This document shows, in pieces, positions 1 to 8,613 of a stretch of DNA of 64,000 nt. A program made the translations under genes and the position numbers. How positions within the stretch are numbered: the stretch's first letter is position 1; every line of letters starts with the position of its first letter. Where the stretch lies: contig CAVOJV010000052.1 in the NCBI GenBank assembly GCA_963696325.1, positions 1 through 64,000 on the forward strand, in the 5' to 3' direction. Source of the DNA: CAVOJV01 sp963696325. GTDB lineage: Bacteria > Pseudomonadota > Gammaproteobacteria > Competibacterales > Competibacteraceae. The notes beneath the pieces are model-generated. The model ran no database searches. It worked only from the letters and a program-made list of their open reading frames with translations, and was not told the origin of the DNA.

Positions 1-6
1 GCTCAG

Positions 7-51
7 TGACAATTACACATTAACATGGATGACAATTAGACATTAACATGG
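7..51 (+). repeat. IS21 left terminal repeats
   Basis: Two tandem copies of a 22-bp unit start at 7 and 30 (TGACAATTA followed by CATTAACATGG). They mirror the right-end repeats in inverted orientation. Multiple terminal repeats of this kind are the known binding sites of IstA. Confidence 0.8.
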
Positions 52-86
52 CAGGCCACCTGTAAGTTCATGGCAAGCTGTGCGCT

Positions 87-1604
87 TTGGCGAACCGGGA
101 GCGCACAGCCGTGATAACGACAGACCGACAGGTGAGAATGATCATGAAAGAGCTGAGCCAGCATGGGAATCAGGGGAGAGCCGCCGCGAAAGCGGGTGTG
201 TGTCGGCAGACGGCGGCTAAGTACCAGCGGTTGGGGAAGGTGCCCTCGGAGTTCAAAGCCGGGCGGAAGTGGCGGACCCGGCCGGACCCGTTTGCGGCGG
301 TCTGGCCGGCGCTCGAGGCCCGCTTACGGGAAGCGCCGGGGCTGTGGGCACGGACTCTGTTAGAGGAGTTGCAGGAGCAATACCCGGGTCAGTTCTCGCC
401 GGGCCAGCTCCGCACCTTGCATCGGCGGGTGCAGCAGTGGCGGTGTTTGCACGGGGATGACCAGGCGGTGGAACTGTTCTTTCCGCAGCAGCACCGCCCG
501 GGGGAAGCGGCGCAGACGGATTTTACTCATACGGGCGAGTTGGGGCTGACCCTGCAGGGTGAACCGTACGTACCGTTACTGTGTCACGTGGGCCTGTCTT
601 ATTCTGACCGGGAGTGGGCCTGCCGCTGTCGCTCGGAGTCCTTGCTGGCGCTGAAACGCGGGATTCAAGAGGCCCTGTTTCGGTTAGGGAAAAGCCGGCC
701 CCGGCGTGGCATCAGACCGATAACTCCACTGGCGCCACCCATCAAGTGCGCACCGGCCAGCGAGACTTTAACCGCGAGTATCTGGAGCTGATGGCCCACC
801 TGGGGATGAAACCACGCACCATCGCGGTCGGCCAGAAAGAACAAAATGGCACCGTGGAGGCCCAGAACGGCGCGTTTAAACGCTTCCTGAAGCAGGCTCT
901 GCTACGCCGGGGGGAGCAGCGACTTTGTTTCCGAAATGGCGTTTGAGGCAGTGGCTGGAGCAGGGACCCTCACGGCAGGAAAACCACCGCCGCCAAGCCC
1001 GCTGAAGGACCAACTGGTGGTGATGAAACCGCTCACCGTCGACCGCTTCCCTGAGTTCAAGGAAGTCACGGTAGGGGTCAGCCAGCACAGTACCCTCAAC
1101 GTGCTGGGCAATCTCTATTCCGTACCGCCTTAACTGCGGCATCAGTCACTGCGAGTGCAGGTCTATGAAAACCACTGGGTGGTCTTTTACGGCGAGACCC
1201 GCCTTCAGGAGATGCCGCGGTTAACCGGCCGTTCCCATCACGCCATTGACTATCGGCACGTGATCTGGTCACTGGTGCAGAAACCCGGCGCCTTTGCCCG
1301 CTATCGCTATCGGGAAGCGTTATTCCCGACGCTGGTGTTTCGCCGGGCCTACGCGGCCCTGCCAGCGGCCCATCCCGGCACCGCGGGGGATGCCGCCTAC
1401 CTGCGGCTGTTGCACCTGGCGGCCTCGACCCAGGAGGCCGAGGTCCAGGCCGCCTTGGAGTTCGTGTTGGCAGCCGGGCAGGTACCCGAGCCGGACCGGG
1501 TGCGTGAACTGGTCCGTCCCGCCACGCCCGGCGTGCCCGCCCTGGCCATCCCCGTGGTCGAGTTGGCCAGTTATGACGCCCTCCTGGGAGAGATGACACG
1601 ATGA
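87..1604 (+). pseudogene. istA: IS21 transposase IstA, frameshifted
   Basis: The three reading frames together give a recognisable IstA. An N-terminal helix-turn-helix region is followed by an integrase core, with the first Asp in AQTDFTH near 530, the second in QTDNST near 718 and the Glu in NGTVEA near 855. The frame changes near 700 and again near 947, and a TAA at 1131-1133 interrupts the C-terminal part, which resumes as LRHQSLRVQVYENHW. At least three lesions make this a pseudogene. Its last codons overlap the istB start (ATGA at 1601), the normal coupling in IS21 elements. Confidence 0.85.
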
Positions 1605-2422
1605 CTGACTCACTCGACCGGCGGTTGCGTGAACTCCACTTACCGACCGTGCTGGCCCAGGCGCAACCCCTGGCGATCGAGGCTGAACGGTCGGCCTGGA
1701 GCTTTACCCGCTACCTCTACACCCTGGCGGAGTTGGAACTGGAGGAACGGCGCCAGCACCGGGTCCAGCGGCGACGGAAGGAATCTGGCTTGCCGCCTGG
1801 CAAGACACTGACCACCTTGCAGGTGGCCCACCTCCCCACCCCGGTACGGCGCCAACTCCCCACCCTGTGTGAAGGACAGTTTGTCGAGCAGGCGCAGAAC
1901 GTGCTGGCCTTCGGGCTGCCCGGCCGCGGCAAAACGCACTTACTGTGCGCCGTGGGCCATGCCCTGGTGGAGCGGGGTTATCGGGTCCTGTTCACGCCCG
2001 CCTACCACCTGGTGCAACGCTTGCTCGCCGCCAAGCAAGCCCTCCGCCTGGAACAGGAACTCCATAAGCTCGATGGCTTTGCCGCGATCATCCTGGACGA
2101 TATTGGCTATATCCAACAAAGTCGGGCGGAAATGGAGGTCTTATTTACGTTTTTGGCCGAGCGCTACGAGCGCAAGAGCGTACTCATCAGTAGCAATCTC
2201 GTGTTCAGTCAATGGGATCGCATCTTCCAAGATCCCATGACCACGGCGGCCGCCATCGACCGGCTCGTCCACCATGCCATCATCCTGGAATTGACCGGCT
2301 CCAGTTTTCGGACCGAACAGGCCAAGGGGCGACAACCCCCTGCCACACTGACTGAAAGTGATCCCTCGATGGCGAGTGACACGCCGAGCAATCACCGCGC
2401 TCCAGAGACGGTGACCGAGTAG
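1601..2422 (+). CDS. istB: IS21 helper ATPase IstB
   Basis: A 273-residue AAA+ protein of the DnaC/IstB type, which assists IstA in target selection and strand transfer. Walker A is GLPGRGKT at residues 105-112 and Walker B is IILDDIG at about 163-169. Length and motif spacing are normal for IstB, and no internal lesion is visible. The start overlaps the istA stop, so translation was probably coupled to the now broken istA and may be weak. The intact state of istB beside a ruined istA suggests the istA damage is recent, or that istB is preserved by chance. Confidence 0.9.
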   Translation: MTDSLDRRLRELHLPTVLAQAQPLAIEAERSAWSFTRYLYTLAELELEERRQHRVQRRRKESGLPPGKTLTTLQVAHLPTPVRRQLPTLCEGQFVEQAQNVLAFGLPGRGKTHLLCAVGHALVERGYRVLFTPAYHLVQRLLAAKQALRLEQELHKLDGFAAIILDDIGYIQQSRAEMEVLFTFLAERYERKSVLISSNLVFSQWDRIFQDPMTTAAAIDRLVHHAIILELTGSSFRTEQAKGRQPPATLTESDPSMASDTPSNHRAPETVTE

Positions 2423-2435
2423 GGTGGCCACTCCG

Positions 2436-2481
2436 CCGATGTTAAAATGTAATTGTCACTGATGTTAAAAAGTAATTGACA
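2436..2481 (-). repeat. IS21 right terminal repeats
   Basis: Two copies of the inverted unit (GATGTTAAAA, then TAATTGTCA or TAATTGACA) match the left end at 7-51 in opposite orientation and close the element at 2481. Confidence 0.8.
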
Positions 2482-2609
2482 TTGGGCAGAAATTAACGCA
2501 ACAGAACCAACCGCGACCGGGTGGAAGCCATCCGCGCCCGATTTAACGTCCCCTCGGGAACAACCTAAGCCGGCGCCTTGCCAGCACCGGCCGAATCGCG
2601 CTCAGGAAA

Positions 2610-3653
2610 TCAGTTCTCGGTCAACAGGTCACCTGGCGTAGGCGGCAATCGCGGCATGGTCTGTTGCGGGAATTGGCCATCCAAGGCACCGAGGAAGGCG
2701 ACGATGTCCTGGACTTCGCCATCGCTTAGGTCAGTGTTGAGTTGGGTCTTGCCCATCACCCGTACCGCCTCATCCAGGCTCTTGACCGAACCGTTGTGGA
2801 AATAGGGCGCGGTATAGGTCAGATTCCGCAAGGTTTGTACCCGCCATAGGTATTTGTCTTCGTCCTTCAGGGTGACGGTGTAGCGGCCTGGATCTGCGGT
2901 CAGCTTGTACTTGGTTTCGTATTCGCTGCCGGGGAAGGTCGGAAACTTCATGAGAAAGCCCTGACCCATCGGCAGGTTGGCCGAGCCGTTGAAGGCCGGG
3001 CCGGAGTGACAGGCGGTGCAACCCACCTTGGCGAAGGTTTCCAGGCCGCGTACCTGCTGCGCGGTCATCGCGGTCTTGTCAACTTTGACGTAGCGGTCGT
3101 AGGGGCTGTTGGGCGTAATCAAGGTGCGCTCGTAAGCGGCGATAGCCTTGGCGGCGTTGTCGATGGTGACGACATCGCCCTTGCCAAACGCGGCCTCGAA
3201 GTAGGGCTGGTAGCCTGGAATCAGCCGGATGCGACCGATGGTGGCGTCCAGGTCCTTCATGCCCATTTCGATCGGATTGGTCGGAGGGCCCTTGGCCTGA
3301 TCTTCCAACGTGGCGGCGCGCCCATCCCAAAATTGCGCTGAATTGAACGCCGCGTTCCAAACGGTCGGCGCGTTGCGGCCACCGACTTGGCCGTGGACGC
3401 CGATGGAGGTGGGCCGGTGATCGTCGCCGCCTTCCATCACGTTGTGGCAGGAGAAACACGACACCGTACCGGTCGAAGAGAAGCGAGTGTCGAAATACAG
3501 CATCTTGCCCAGCTCGACTTTGGCTTCGGTGGTCGGATTGTCGACGGGTGCCGGCGCGGTTAGCGGCAGCGCCTGCCATTGACCATCGGCGGCAAACAAC
3601 GTGCCAGCCAGCGTCGCCATGCCAAATAACCAGGGGACGAAATGATTTTTCAT
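2610..3653 (-). CDS. dihaem cytochrome c peroxidase
   Basis: A 347-residue periplasmic enzyme of the CcpA/MauG family, which reduces hydrogen peroxide to water with electrons from cytochrome c. Two c-type haem attachment motifs are present: CFSCH at residues 66-70 and CTACH at 212-216. The start chosen is the ATG at 3653, which follows a strong GGAGGG ribosome site and opens an N-terminal signal sequence ending near residue 21 (LFAADGQW). The longer open frame upstream is not needed. The gene stands alone between the IS21 element and a truncated gene on the other strand. Confidence 0.92.
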   Translation of the reverse strand: MKNHFVPWLFGMATLAGTLFAADGQWQALPLTAPAPVDNPTTEAKVELGKMLYFDTRFSSTGTVSCFSCHNVMEGGDDHRPTSIGVHGQVGGRNAPTVWNAAFNSAQFWDGRAATLEDQAKGPPTNPIEMGMKDLDATIGRIRLIPGYQPYFEAAFGKGDVVTIDNAAKAIAAYERTLITPNSPYDRYVKVDKTAMTAQQVRGLETFAKVGCTACHSGPAFNGSANLPMGQGFLMKFPTFPGSEYETKYKLTADPGRYTVTLKDEDKYLWRVQTLRNLTYTAPYFHNGSVKSLDEAVRVMGKTQLNTDLSDGEVQDIVAFLGALDGQFPQQTMPRLPPTPGDLLTEN

Positions 3654-3683
3654 TAATTTTCCCTCCGATTTTATCGAATTTAA

Positions 3684-3712
3684 AGTATAGCGCCCAAACC
3701 TTAATTCAAAAT
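3684..3712 (-). promoter_or_regulatory. candidate sigma-70 promoter of the cytochrome c peroxidase gene
   Basis: On the minus strand a TATACT hexamer (3689-3684) lies 31 bases upstream of the start codon, and a weak TTTTGA-like -35 sits 16 bases further up. The -10 is good and the -35 poor. No Fnr-type site is obvious. Confidence 0.35.
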
Positions 3713-3779
3713 GAATTCCGGCTGGGTGGGTTAGGCGTGAGCTGGGTGTCCGAGGCAAGCAAGGAAACAGGGGTTATCA

Positions 3780-4256
3780 ATGAATGCAGAGGCGTATGAC
3801 GATCGCGTCCGGGGCGCACTGTGGCGGATGGTCGTCGGCGACGCGCTGGCGATGCCGGTTCACTGGTACTACGACGTGGCGGCCTTGCAGCGGAATTCCG
3901 GCACGATCCGCGACTACCAGGCACCCAAGGACTACCATCCCAGTTCCATCATGTCCCTGGCCAGCACCGGTCGCGCTGGCCGCGGCCCCCAGGAAGGCGA
4001 GGTCGTCGGTGGTGTGATCTGCAAAGGCAAAAAATCGTTTTGGTGCCGGCCCAACACCCACTATCACCAGGAGATTGGCGACCGTTCCGCTTTGAAGCGA
4101 GCCTTCCCCCAACCCTCAACACGTCGTGTGCAGGACGGCATACACATCTTTATCCTTGAGGCCAGCCAGCAACCGGCACGCGACTGTCGTCGGCACGACC
4201 ACCAGTTCGACCTTCCGCCGCGCCGCTTCCTGGCCTACCTCCGGCATGACCGGTAA
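3780..4256 (+). pseudogene. ADP-ribosylglycohydrolase-family protein, truncated
   Basis: The first ~97 residues match the N-terminus of ADP-ribosylglycohydrolase-type proteins: RGALWRMVVGDALAMPVHWYY, then PSSIMSLASTG and a CRPNTHYHQ motif that normally precedes the rest of an all-helical domain of about 300 residues. After about 4071 the match stops, and the frame runs on as antisense of the neighbouring Mth938-like gene until 4256. The protein would lack most metal ligands, so I treat it as a truncated remnant. The start ATG follows an AAGGAAA sequence. Confidence 0.7.
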
Positions 4257-4469
4257 GCGACCATACATCCCGGTGCCGACGATGAGTTGCCGGCCACCCC
4301 AGGGGAGGTTCTCCTGGAGCGACAGCGGCGTGTGTCCATACGTTTCCCGGTAGGCTTTGGACGCTTTTTTGACCCGCCTGCGGAGGTTGCCCCCATCGAT
4401 CACCACGTCGTGATCGTAACGCTTCTCGTCGATCTCAATCTCGCCGAACGTCATGAACTTGGCCTTCAT
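4116..4469 (-). CDS. Mth938-like domain protein
   Basis: A 117-residue protein of the Mth938/NDUFAF3 (DUF498) family, with the typical opening ending in IDEKRYDHDVVI, the central LIVGTGMYGRLPV and the closing AVLHTTC. Family members are small single-domain proteins and the human homologue is a complex I assembly factor; the bacterial role is not settled. A GAGGAAG ribosome site precedes the ATG. The 3' end runs into the reading frame of the truncated ADP-ribosylglycohydrolase on the other strand, so a rearrangement probably joined them. Confidence 0.8.
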   Translation of the reverse strand: MKAKFMTFGEIEIDEKRYDHDVVIDGGNLRRRVKKASKAYRETYGHTPLSLQENLPWGGRQLIVGTGMYGRLPVMPEVGQEAARRKVELVVVPTTVACRLLAGLKDKDVYAVLHTTC

Positions 4470-4544
4470 TTTAGGTCTTCCTCACTGGAGTCGATCGTGT
4501 TTCTCCTGAGATCATGAGATTAATGGAATACGCTAAAGAGTAGC

Positions 4545-4934
4545 TCAAGTTAGCGCTAATTGGGTTGGCGGTTGCCTCGCCACGCGCAACTCTTGAATAC
4601 TGGCCTGAAGCGCGTCTAAACGGCTGGAAAGATCCTGAATATCCACCTGGCTGGGGAGTCCCACCCAGTGTAAGACCCGGGCCGAACCTTCCTCGACCCG
4701 CTGTTGGAAGTGCTGCACCTGCACCCAGGCTTGGTCGCCGAGGGCTTTCAGGGCAGGGGGAGCAAGAGGTTGGGCGGCCTTAGCGCGGCGCGCTTCGGCG
4801 TGCTTGCCTTCCTCGACCAGGGTCTCGAACAGCCTGACGCTTTCTTTCTGCACTCTCCCCACGACCCCGAGACCGGCTAAGCCGACTTGGCGGACAGACC
4901 CTGGGCGTTTACTCTTTACGGATTCCAGTTGCAT
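4545..4934 (-). CDS. polyhydroxyalkanoate granule-associated protein (phasin family)
   Basis: A 129-residue protein resembling PhaI/PhaF-type granule proteins. It has a basic N-terminus, an amphipathic helix (VGRVQKESVRLFETLVEEGK), a basic segment with EARRAKAAQ, and a C-terminal coiled-coil stretch (QDLSSRLDALQASIQEL). Phasins coat intracellular polyhydroxyalkanoate granules and control their size and number. The start is supported by AGGAGAGG upstream of the ATG. No phaC or phaR lies in the window. Assignment rests on overall pattern, because this family has weak conserved motifs. Confidence 0.65.
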   Translation of the reverse strand: MQLESVKSKRPGSVRQVGLAGLGVVGRVQKESVRLFETLVEEGKHAEARRAKAAQPLAPPALKALGDQAWVQVQHFQQRVEEGSARVLHWVGLPSQVDIQDLSSRLDALQASIQELRVARQPPTQLALT

Positions 4935-5152
4935 GTTTTCCTCTCCTGACCAGGCTTGGGTAACAACGGACTCGTTTTACCCGCCGCCGGTCTTGTTAAA
5001 TCAACATTTTTACAAAGAGTATGGGCGAACCTCTAGAGTAAACAAACTAGGGGTACCGGCCGGCCAGCGACAGTGGCCGTTACCACCCGGGGTTTGGGCT
5101 TACAACCCCCAATAGCCCAGGTGCCGCTTGCCCGCCGGATTCCCTACTCTGG

Positions 5153-5782
5153 TCAGCTGGAACGGGCGACTTTTCGTAAGGTTCGATATTCCTTCAGTAC
5201 CTTGTCCGGAAATCGCGAGCGCGGCTTAGCGCGGTTGCCGCTGTAGTGCAGCAGCGCCTGCCGCAAATTACCCCGGTGGCGCTGCAGTTGCTCGGCCAGA
5301 ATGGCCGTGCCGACGGCAATGTTCTGGCGGGGCTTAAAGAGCGCCTGGGCGCCCCCGATCGGGCGGATCTTAGGACCATGCTGTCGCGGGATGACTTGCA
5401 TCAAGCCGCGGGCGCCGCACCGACTCACCGCCCGCTCTCGGGCGCTGGATTCTGTTGTAATTACCGCCAGGATCAATTCCGGCGCTAGCTTATGGCGTCC
5501 CCCCTGGTGGACAGCCGCCTGAACATAGGTATGGGCTTTGGCTGGGTGGATGCGGTAGGTCTGGTGGAGATAATCGGTCAGTCGGCGCACTTTCTGCGTC
5601 CGCGGGCGCCCCACCCATTCACCGGGCGCCGGCCCTACGGCTTCAGCCTGCGCGGACGGGATTAATCCGGGTGATAGGAGCGCAAGGCCAAGCAACCCGG
5701 CGACACCGGCCACCCAAGACAACTTCAGTACGATTAGCGTCGCCACGGAGTGTGCACCGTAAATTAGAGCGTGATTAAACAA
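5153..5782 (-). CDS. lytic transglycosylase with SLT domain
   Basis: A 209-residue exported protein that should cleave peptidoglycan glycan strands. The N-terminal hydrophobic segment ends in PSAQA-E, a good signal peptidase site near residue 46. The SLT fold is shown by the catalytic Glu111 in ITTESS and by GARGLMQV at 123-130, followed by the NIAVGTAIL and LLHYSGN motifs typical of family 1 transglycosylases. No ATG is in frame at the 5' end, and the TTG at 5782 gives a complete signal peptide. It is monocistronic, with AT-rich DNA upstream. Confidence 0.85.
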   Translation of the reverse strand: MFNHALIYGAHSVATLIVLKLSWVAGVAGLLGLALLSPGLIPSAQAEAVGPAPGEWVGRPRTQKVRRLTDYLHQTYRIHPAKAHTYVQAAVHQGGRHKLAPELILAVITTESSARERAVSRCGARGLMQVIPRQHGPKIRPIGGAQALFKPRQNIAVGTAILAEQLQRHRGNLRQALLHYSGNRAKPRSRFPDKVLKEYRTLRKVARSS

Positions 5783-6030
5783 ACATCACAAAAGTCTCAC
5801 AAGAATTTTGAAAAGTGTTTCGACATCAGAAGATTGCGACAATTTTTAACGCCCAAACTTTGGGTTAGAGATGGACGGAAAATGGGGTGCCGACAAAATA
5901 GCATAACTAATTAAGAAATATGACATTATCTGAAATCCTATGAGACTTTCCCGCCGCTTGTATAAACGCACCCATAACTCCTCTATATTGGCCCAGCTAA
6001 GGCCAGTTAGGGAGCGGGGAGGACCATTCC
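5783..6030. other. AT-rich intergenic region between divergent genes
   Basis: About 250 bases separate the divergent lytic transglycosylase and DUF2238 genes and must carry both promoters. A short palindrome (CCAAACTTTGG near 5853) is visible, but I see no promoter good enough to call. Confidence 0.4.
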
Positions 6031-6663
6031 ATTACTATAGAAAGAAAAAGAACATTTTTTTGGATCTTGAGCGCGGCATTCGTTATTGAATGGGTGTTTC
6101 TTGCTTTCAACGTACAAAGCCGCGAAGACTGGCTTTTGGAAAATTTACTGGTCTTTATTCTCAGCGGACCTATTGTGTGGCTTTTCTTAAAAGGTCACCT
6201 GTCTTTGACCTCTTACGCGCTTGTCATACTATTTTCATCTCTTCACTGTATTGGTGCCCATTACACTTATTCACTTGTTCCCTATGATTCCTGGGTTCAG
6301 GATTTATCGGGTGTTTCGCTCAATTCTGGTTTGGGTTGGCAGCGAAATCACTATGATCGTCTTTTACATTTTTTATGGGGACTTCTGTTTTTCAAACCCC
6401 TTAGCGAGTTTCTCGGTTTTTCAGCTCGCCTACAGGGGCGACCGCTCGTGGTTTTTACATTTTTCACGTTAATTGTGGGCTCGACATTTTATGAGCTGAT
6501 CGAGTGGGTCGCCGCCATTGTTTTGGGCGGCGATTTGGGGGTAGCTTATGTCGGCGCGCAAGGCGATGTTTGGGACGCTCAAAAGGATCAGACCCTCGCC
6601 ATTTTTGGGTCTGTTTGCGCTTTAATTTGCAGGAGCTGGTTCAATCGAGGTCGCCGAGTGTGA
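6031..6663 (+). CDS. DUF2238 (YjdF-type) integral membrane protein, possible ATT start
   Basis: A predicted inner-membrane protein with about five or six hydrophobic segments and the family signatures LGWQRNHYDRLLHF, FYELIEWVAA and GAQGDVWDAQKD. The function of DUF2238 is unknown. The first conventional start in frame is a TTG at 6067 with no ribosome site. Twelve codons upstream an ATT at 6031 follows GGGGAGG (6016-6022) at good spacing and restores the usual N-terminus (residues TIERKRTFFWI) and a length of 210. I prefer the ATT start, but a mutated ATG or a sequencing error is possible. Confidence 0.75.
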   Translation: MTIERKRTFFWILSAAFVIEWVFLAFNVQSREDWLLENLLVFILSGPIVWLFLKGHLSLTSYALVILFSSLHCIGAHYTYSLVPYDSWVQDLSGVSLNSGLGWQRNHYDRLLHFLWGLLFFKPLSEFLGFSARLQGRPLVVFTFFTLIVGSTFYELIEWVAAIVLGGDLGVAYVGAQGDVWDAQKDQTLAIFGSVCALICRSWFNRGRRV

Positions 6664-6664
6664 C

Positions 6665-6855
6665 TCGGCTGGGCGACTCGGCGGTGGCGTCATCGACACA
6701 TGCCGGGGGAAACCACGGCAGGTAGGGTCTCCGGCCCCGAACGGTTCCACCCATTGCTTCAGCGCCAGAAAAACGTCATCTTGAGGGCGCCCAAAGACGA
6801 ACGCCAGCACCGTGCCGGTGAGGGGGTCGCTGGCGTGCCACGAATCGCCACTACA
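6665..6855 (-). pseudogene. IS1-family transposase fragment
   Basis: On the minus strand the translation DSWHASDPLTGTVLAFVFG, followed by DDVFLALKQWVEPFG, matches the mid-region of IS1-family InsB proteins (HAxDxxTGxVLAYVFGxRxDEVFLxLK). No start, no ends and no C-terminal catalytic part are present. The piece is fused in frame to the first codons of an SGNH hydrolase gene. Confidence 0.6.
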
Positions 6856-6924
6856 CTGGCGCACGGTGGTCAGCGCCTGCGCCACCAGCAGTGGGCTGAG
6901 CACGAGCTTGCTCGTGAGCGACAT
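6856..6924 (-). pseudogene. SGNH/GDSL hydrolase, first 23 codons only
   Basis: The start codon overlaps the stop of the enoyl-CoA hydratase gene (TGATG at 6926-6922). The sequence MSLTSKLVLSPLLVAQAL resembles the signal-anchor start of SGNH-type lysophospholipases. The rest of the gene has been replaced by an IS1 fragment after TTVRQ. The original operon was probably small membrane protein, hydratase, hydrolase. Confidence 0.45.
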
Positions 6925-7706
6925 CAGGCGGTGAATTTGGAATAGTCCGGCGCGCGCTTCTGGAAGAAGGCCTGGAACGCCTCCAGCGCTTCGGGGCTGC
7001 GCAACCGGGTGGCAAAGAGCGCGCCTTCGGCGGCGATGGCCTGCAGGATCTGCGCGCGCTGTGGCTCGCGGATCAGGCGCTTGGCGTCGCGCACCGCGCC
7101 CGGCGGCAACGCGTTGAAGCGCTCGGCCACCCGGCGGGCGTGGTTCGCCACCTCGCCGGTCGGCAGTACGGCGTTGGCCAGGCCGCACGCCACTGCCTGC
7201 GAGCCGGTGAACGGTTCACCGAGCAGCAGCTTCTCGGCCGCGCGGCGGTGGCCCATCAACTGCGGCACGAGCACGCTGGAGGCGAACTCGGGCACCAGCC
7301 CGAGGCCGACGAAGGGCATCGCGAGGCGCGCCTCTTCGGACACGTAGACGAAATCGCAGTGCAGCAGCATCGTCGTGCCGATGCCGATGGCCGCGCCGGT
7401 GACGGCGGCCACCACCGGCTTGTCGCACTCCAGCAGCGCGCGCATGAACTGGAACACCGGCGACTCGGCCGCGTTGCTGCCGCCCTGCCCCGGCGGTCGC
7501 GCCATGAAGTCCTCCATGTCGTTGCCGGCGGTGAAGATACCCGGCTGTCCGGTGAGCAGCACCGCGCGCACGGCGCCGTCGGCGGCAGCGGCGCGCAAGC
7601 CGTCGGCCATGGCCTGGTACATCGCGACGGTAAGTGCATTCTTTTTCTCGGGCCGCGCGATCTCGAGGGTGAAGACGCCGTTCAGGGTCGCGGTGCGGAT
7701 GGTCAT
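6924..7706 (-). CDS. enoyl-CoA hydratase/isomerase family protein
   Basis: A 260-residue crotonase-fold protein. The acyl-CoA binding and oxyanion-hole segments are visible: FTAGNDMEDF near residue 59 and VAAVTGAAIGIGTTMLLHCD near 100-118. The acidic pair expected of a true hydratase is not clearly complete (the second site reads LGLVPEFASS), so an isomerase or another crotonase-type reaction is equally possible. The length is normal. The upstream gene for a small membrane protein ends three bases before this start, so the two are co-transcribed. Confidence 0.85.
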   Translation of the reverse strand: MTIRTATLNGVFTLEIARPEKKNALTVAMYQAMADGLRAAAADGAVRAVLLTGQPGIFTAGNDMEDFMARPPGQGGSNAAESPVFQFMRALLECDKPVVAAVTGAAIGIGTTMLLHCDFVYVSEEARLAMPFVGLGLVPEFASSVLVPQLMGHRRAAEKLLLGEPFTGSQAVACGLANAVLPTGEVANHARRVAERFNALPPGAVRDAKRLIREPQRAQILQAIAAEGALFATRLRSPEALEAFQAFFQKRAPDYSKFTA

Positions 7707-7709
7707 GTC

Positions 7710-8030
7710 TCAGCCCTCGGTTTCATCCGCTGTCGGCGTCTGGGTCTGCCAGTCAACCAAGAACAGAACCCCCGCAAAGACAGCACTGACGCCGCCGAGC
7801 AGGAGCAGTACCGTGGAGGCTACCCCGGCAGCCACCAGGAAGCATCCGGACACCATCAACCACCGTACCGCAAGCTGCCTGCCCCCACTGCGCAGCCGCA
7901 GCGAAAAGGCCAGTTCCGGGGTGCCGTCACGCCCCTGGGCCGGGCGCCAGGACAGGGTCTGAAACGGCCAGAGCAGCTCCCGGAAGAGCGGCCCCAGGGA
8001 AGGGGAACGAGTCGTCATCGGTTGGCTCAA
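7710..8030 (-). CDS. small two-helix membrane protein, unknown function
   Basis: About 106 residues with a polar N-terminal half and two adjacent hydrophobic helices (roughly residues 58-92: WLMVSGCFLVAAGVASTVLL, then a second helix). I do not recognise the family. An AGGAGG site lies four bases before a TTG at 8030 and 16 bases before an ATG at 8018, so the start is uncertain and a 102-residue form is possible. It sits three bases upstream of the hydratase gene and is probably its operon leader. Confidence 0.6.
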   Translation of the reverse strand: MSQPMTTRSPSLGPLFRELLWPFQTLSWRPAQGRDGTPELAFSLRLRSGGRQLAVRWLMVSGCFLVAAGVASTVLLLLGGVSAVFAGVLFLVDWQTQTPTADETEG

Positions 8031-8159
8031 GAGACCTCCTGTGGGGTCATGGTAACGCCGCGATCAGTGCAGCAAAGGCGGCGGCTAGCTCAGTGCCAAG
8101 TAGGTACCTGGCGCCGGATTATCCGCGCAACGCCGCGTTGGCACCAGCACCCTTGGCGG

Positions 8160-8201
8160 TTCCGGTAAGGCGGTGATATTGCTACCATCCCCTTACCGGA
8201 A
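8160..8201. repeat. perfect 11-bp inverted repeat
   Basis: TTCCGGTAAGG at 8160-8170 is matched by its reverse complement at 8191-8201 across a 20-base spacer. There is no T-tract, so it is not a standard terminator. It marks the edge between the hydratase operon and the transposon graveyard. Confidence 0.6.
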
Positions 8202-8229
8202 CAGGGAGGGCTGCTACGGCGGGCGACGG

Positions 8230-8484
8230 TCAAAAGCCAGTAGGATTGTTATCGTACTGACCCGACCCCTGATTCTCGGCATCCGTAATCTGTGCTTCCT
8301 CCGGCGCCTCGGGATCAAGGTACTGGCGGTATTTGGCGTAGAGCCAAATGGTCATGGGGCGGTTGTTCACGATCTCGATCTCATCGAAGTCAAACGCCGC
8401 GTGACGCATCAGATAGTCTTCGATGATCTCTTCAAGGTCGTCCTCATCAATCTCGATCTTGGGGTTCGAGTAGCAGCGGAACCG
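8230..8484 (-). pseudogene. acidic protein fragment, unrecognised
   Basis: The minus strand is open for about 85 codons without a plausible start at its beginning. It encodes a strongly acidic stretch (IEIDEDDLEEIIEDYLMRHA, then DEIEIVNNRPMTIWLYAKY) and stops at 8230. An internal ATG at 8409 would give 59 residues. The composition looks like a real protein end and not a shadow frame, but I cannot name it. It is probably a truncated remnant. Confidence 0.4.
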
Positions 8485-8613
8485 TCAATGACGCTAAGGC
8501 GCCCCGTTTGCTGGACAGGCTGGTAGGCCATCAGGTAGCCTATGATACATGGAACCGCCTGAAGAGCACAGACGGCCGTCCGCCGGGAAAAACCGGTATC
8601 CAACCGGCTCCAG

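Larger units (their letters stand above)
7..2481 (+). mobile_element. IS21-family insertion sequence, transposase gene decayed
   Basis: The element is delimited by related ends that start with TG and contain repeated copies of a TGACAATTA-type unit, as is usual for IS21 ends. Inside are an istA-like gene and an istB gene that overlap by four bases, the standard IS21 order. istA is broken by frameshifts and a stop, so the copy should be unable to move by itself. The left target flank is only six bases because the window begins there, so a target duplication cannot be judged. Confidence 0.85.

Noticed and set aside
5028..5063. Closely spaced TCTAGA and GGTACC sites resembling a cloning polylinker
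   Set aside because: Surrounding sequence is not vector-like and two six-base sites are easily expected by chance.
7140..8168. 342-codon plus-strand frame over the hydratase operon
   Set aside because: Antisense of a well-supported hydratase gene, with no recognisable domain.
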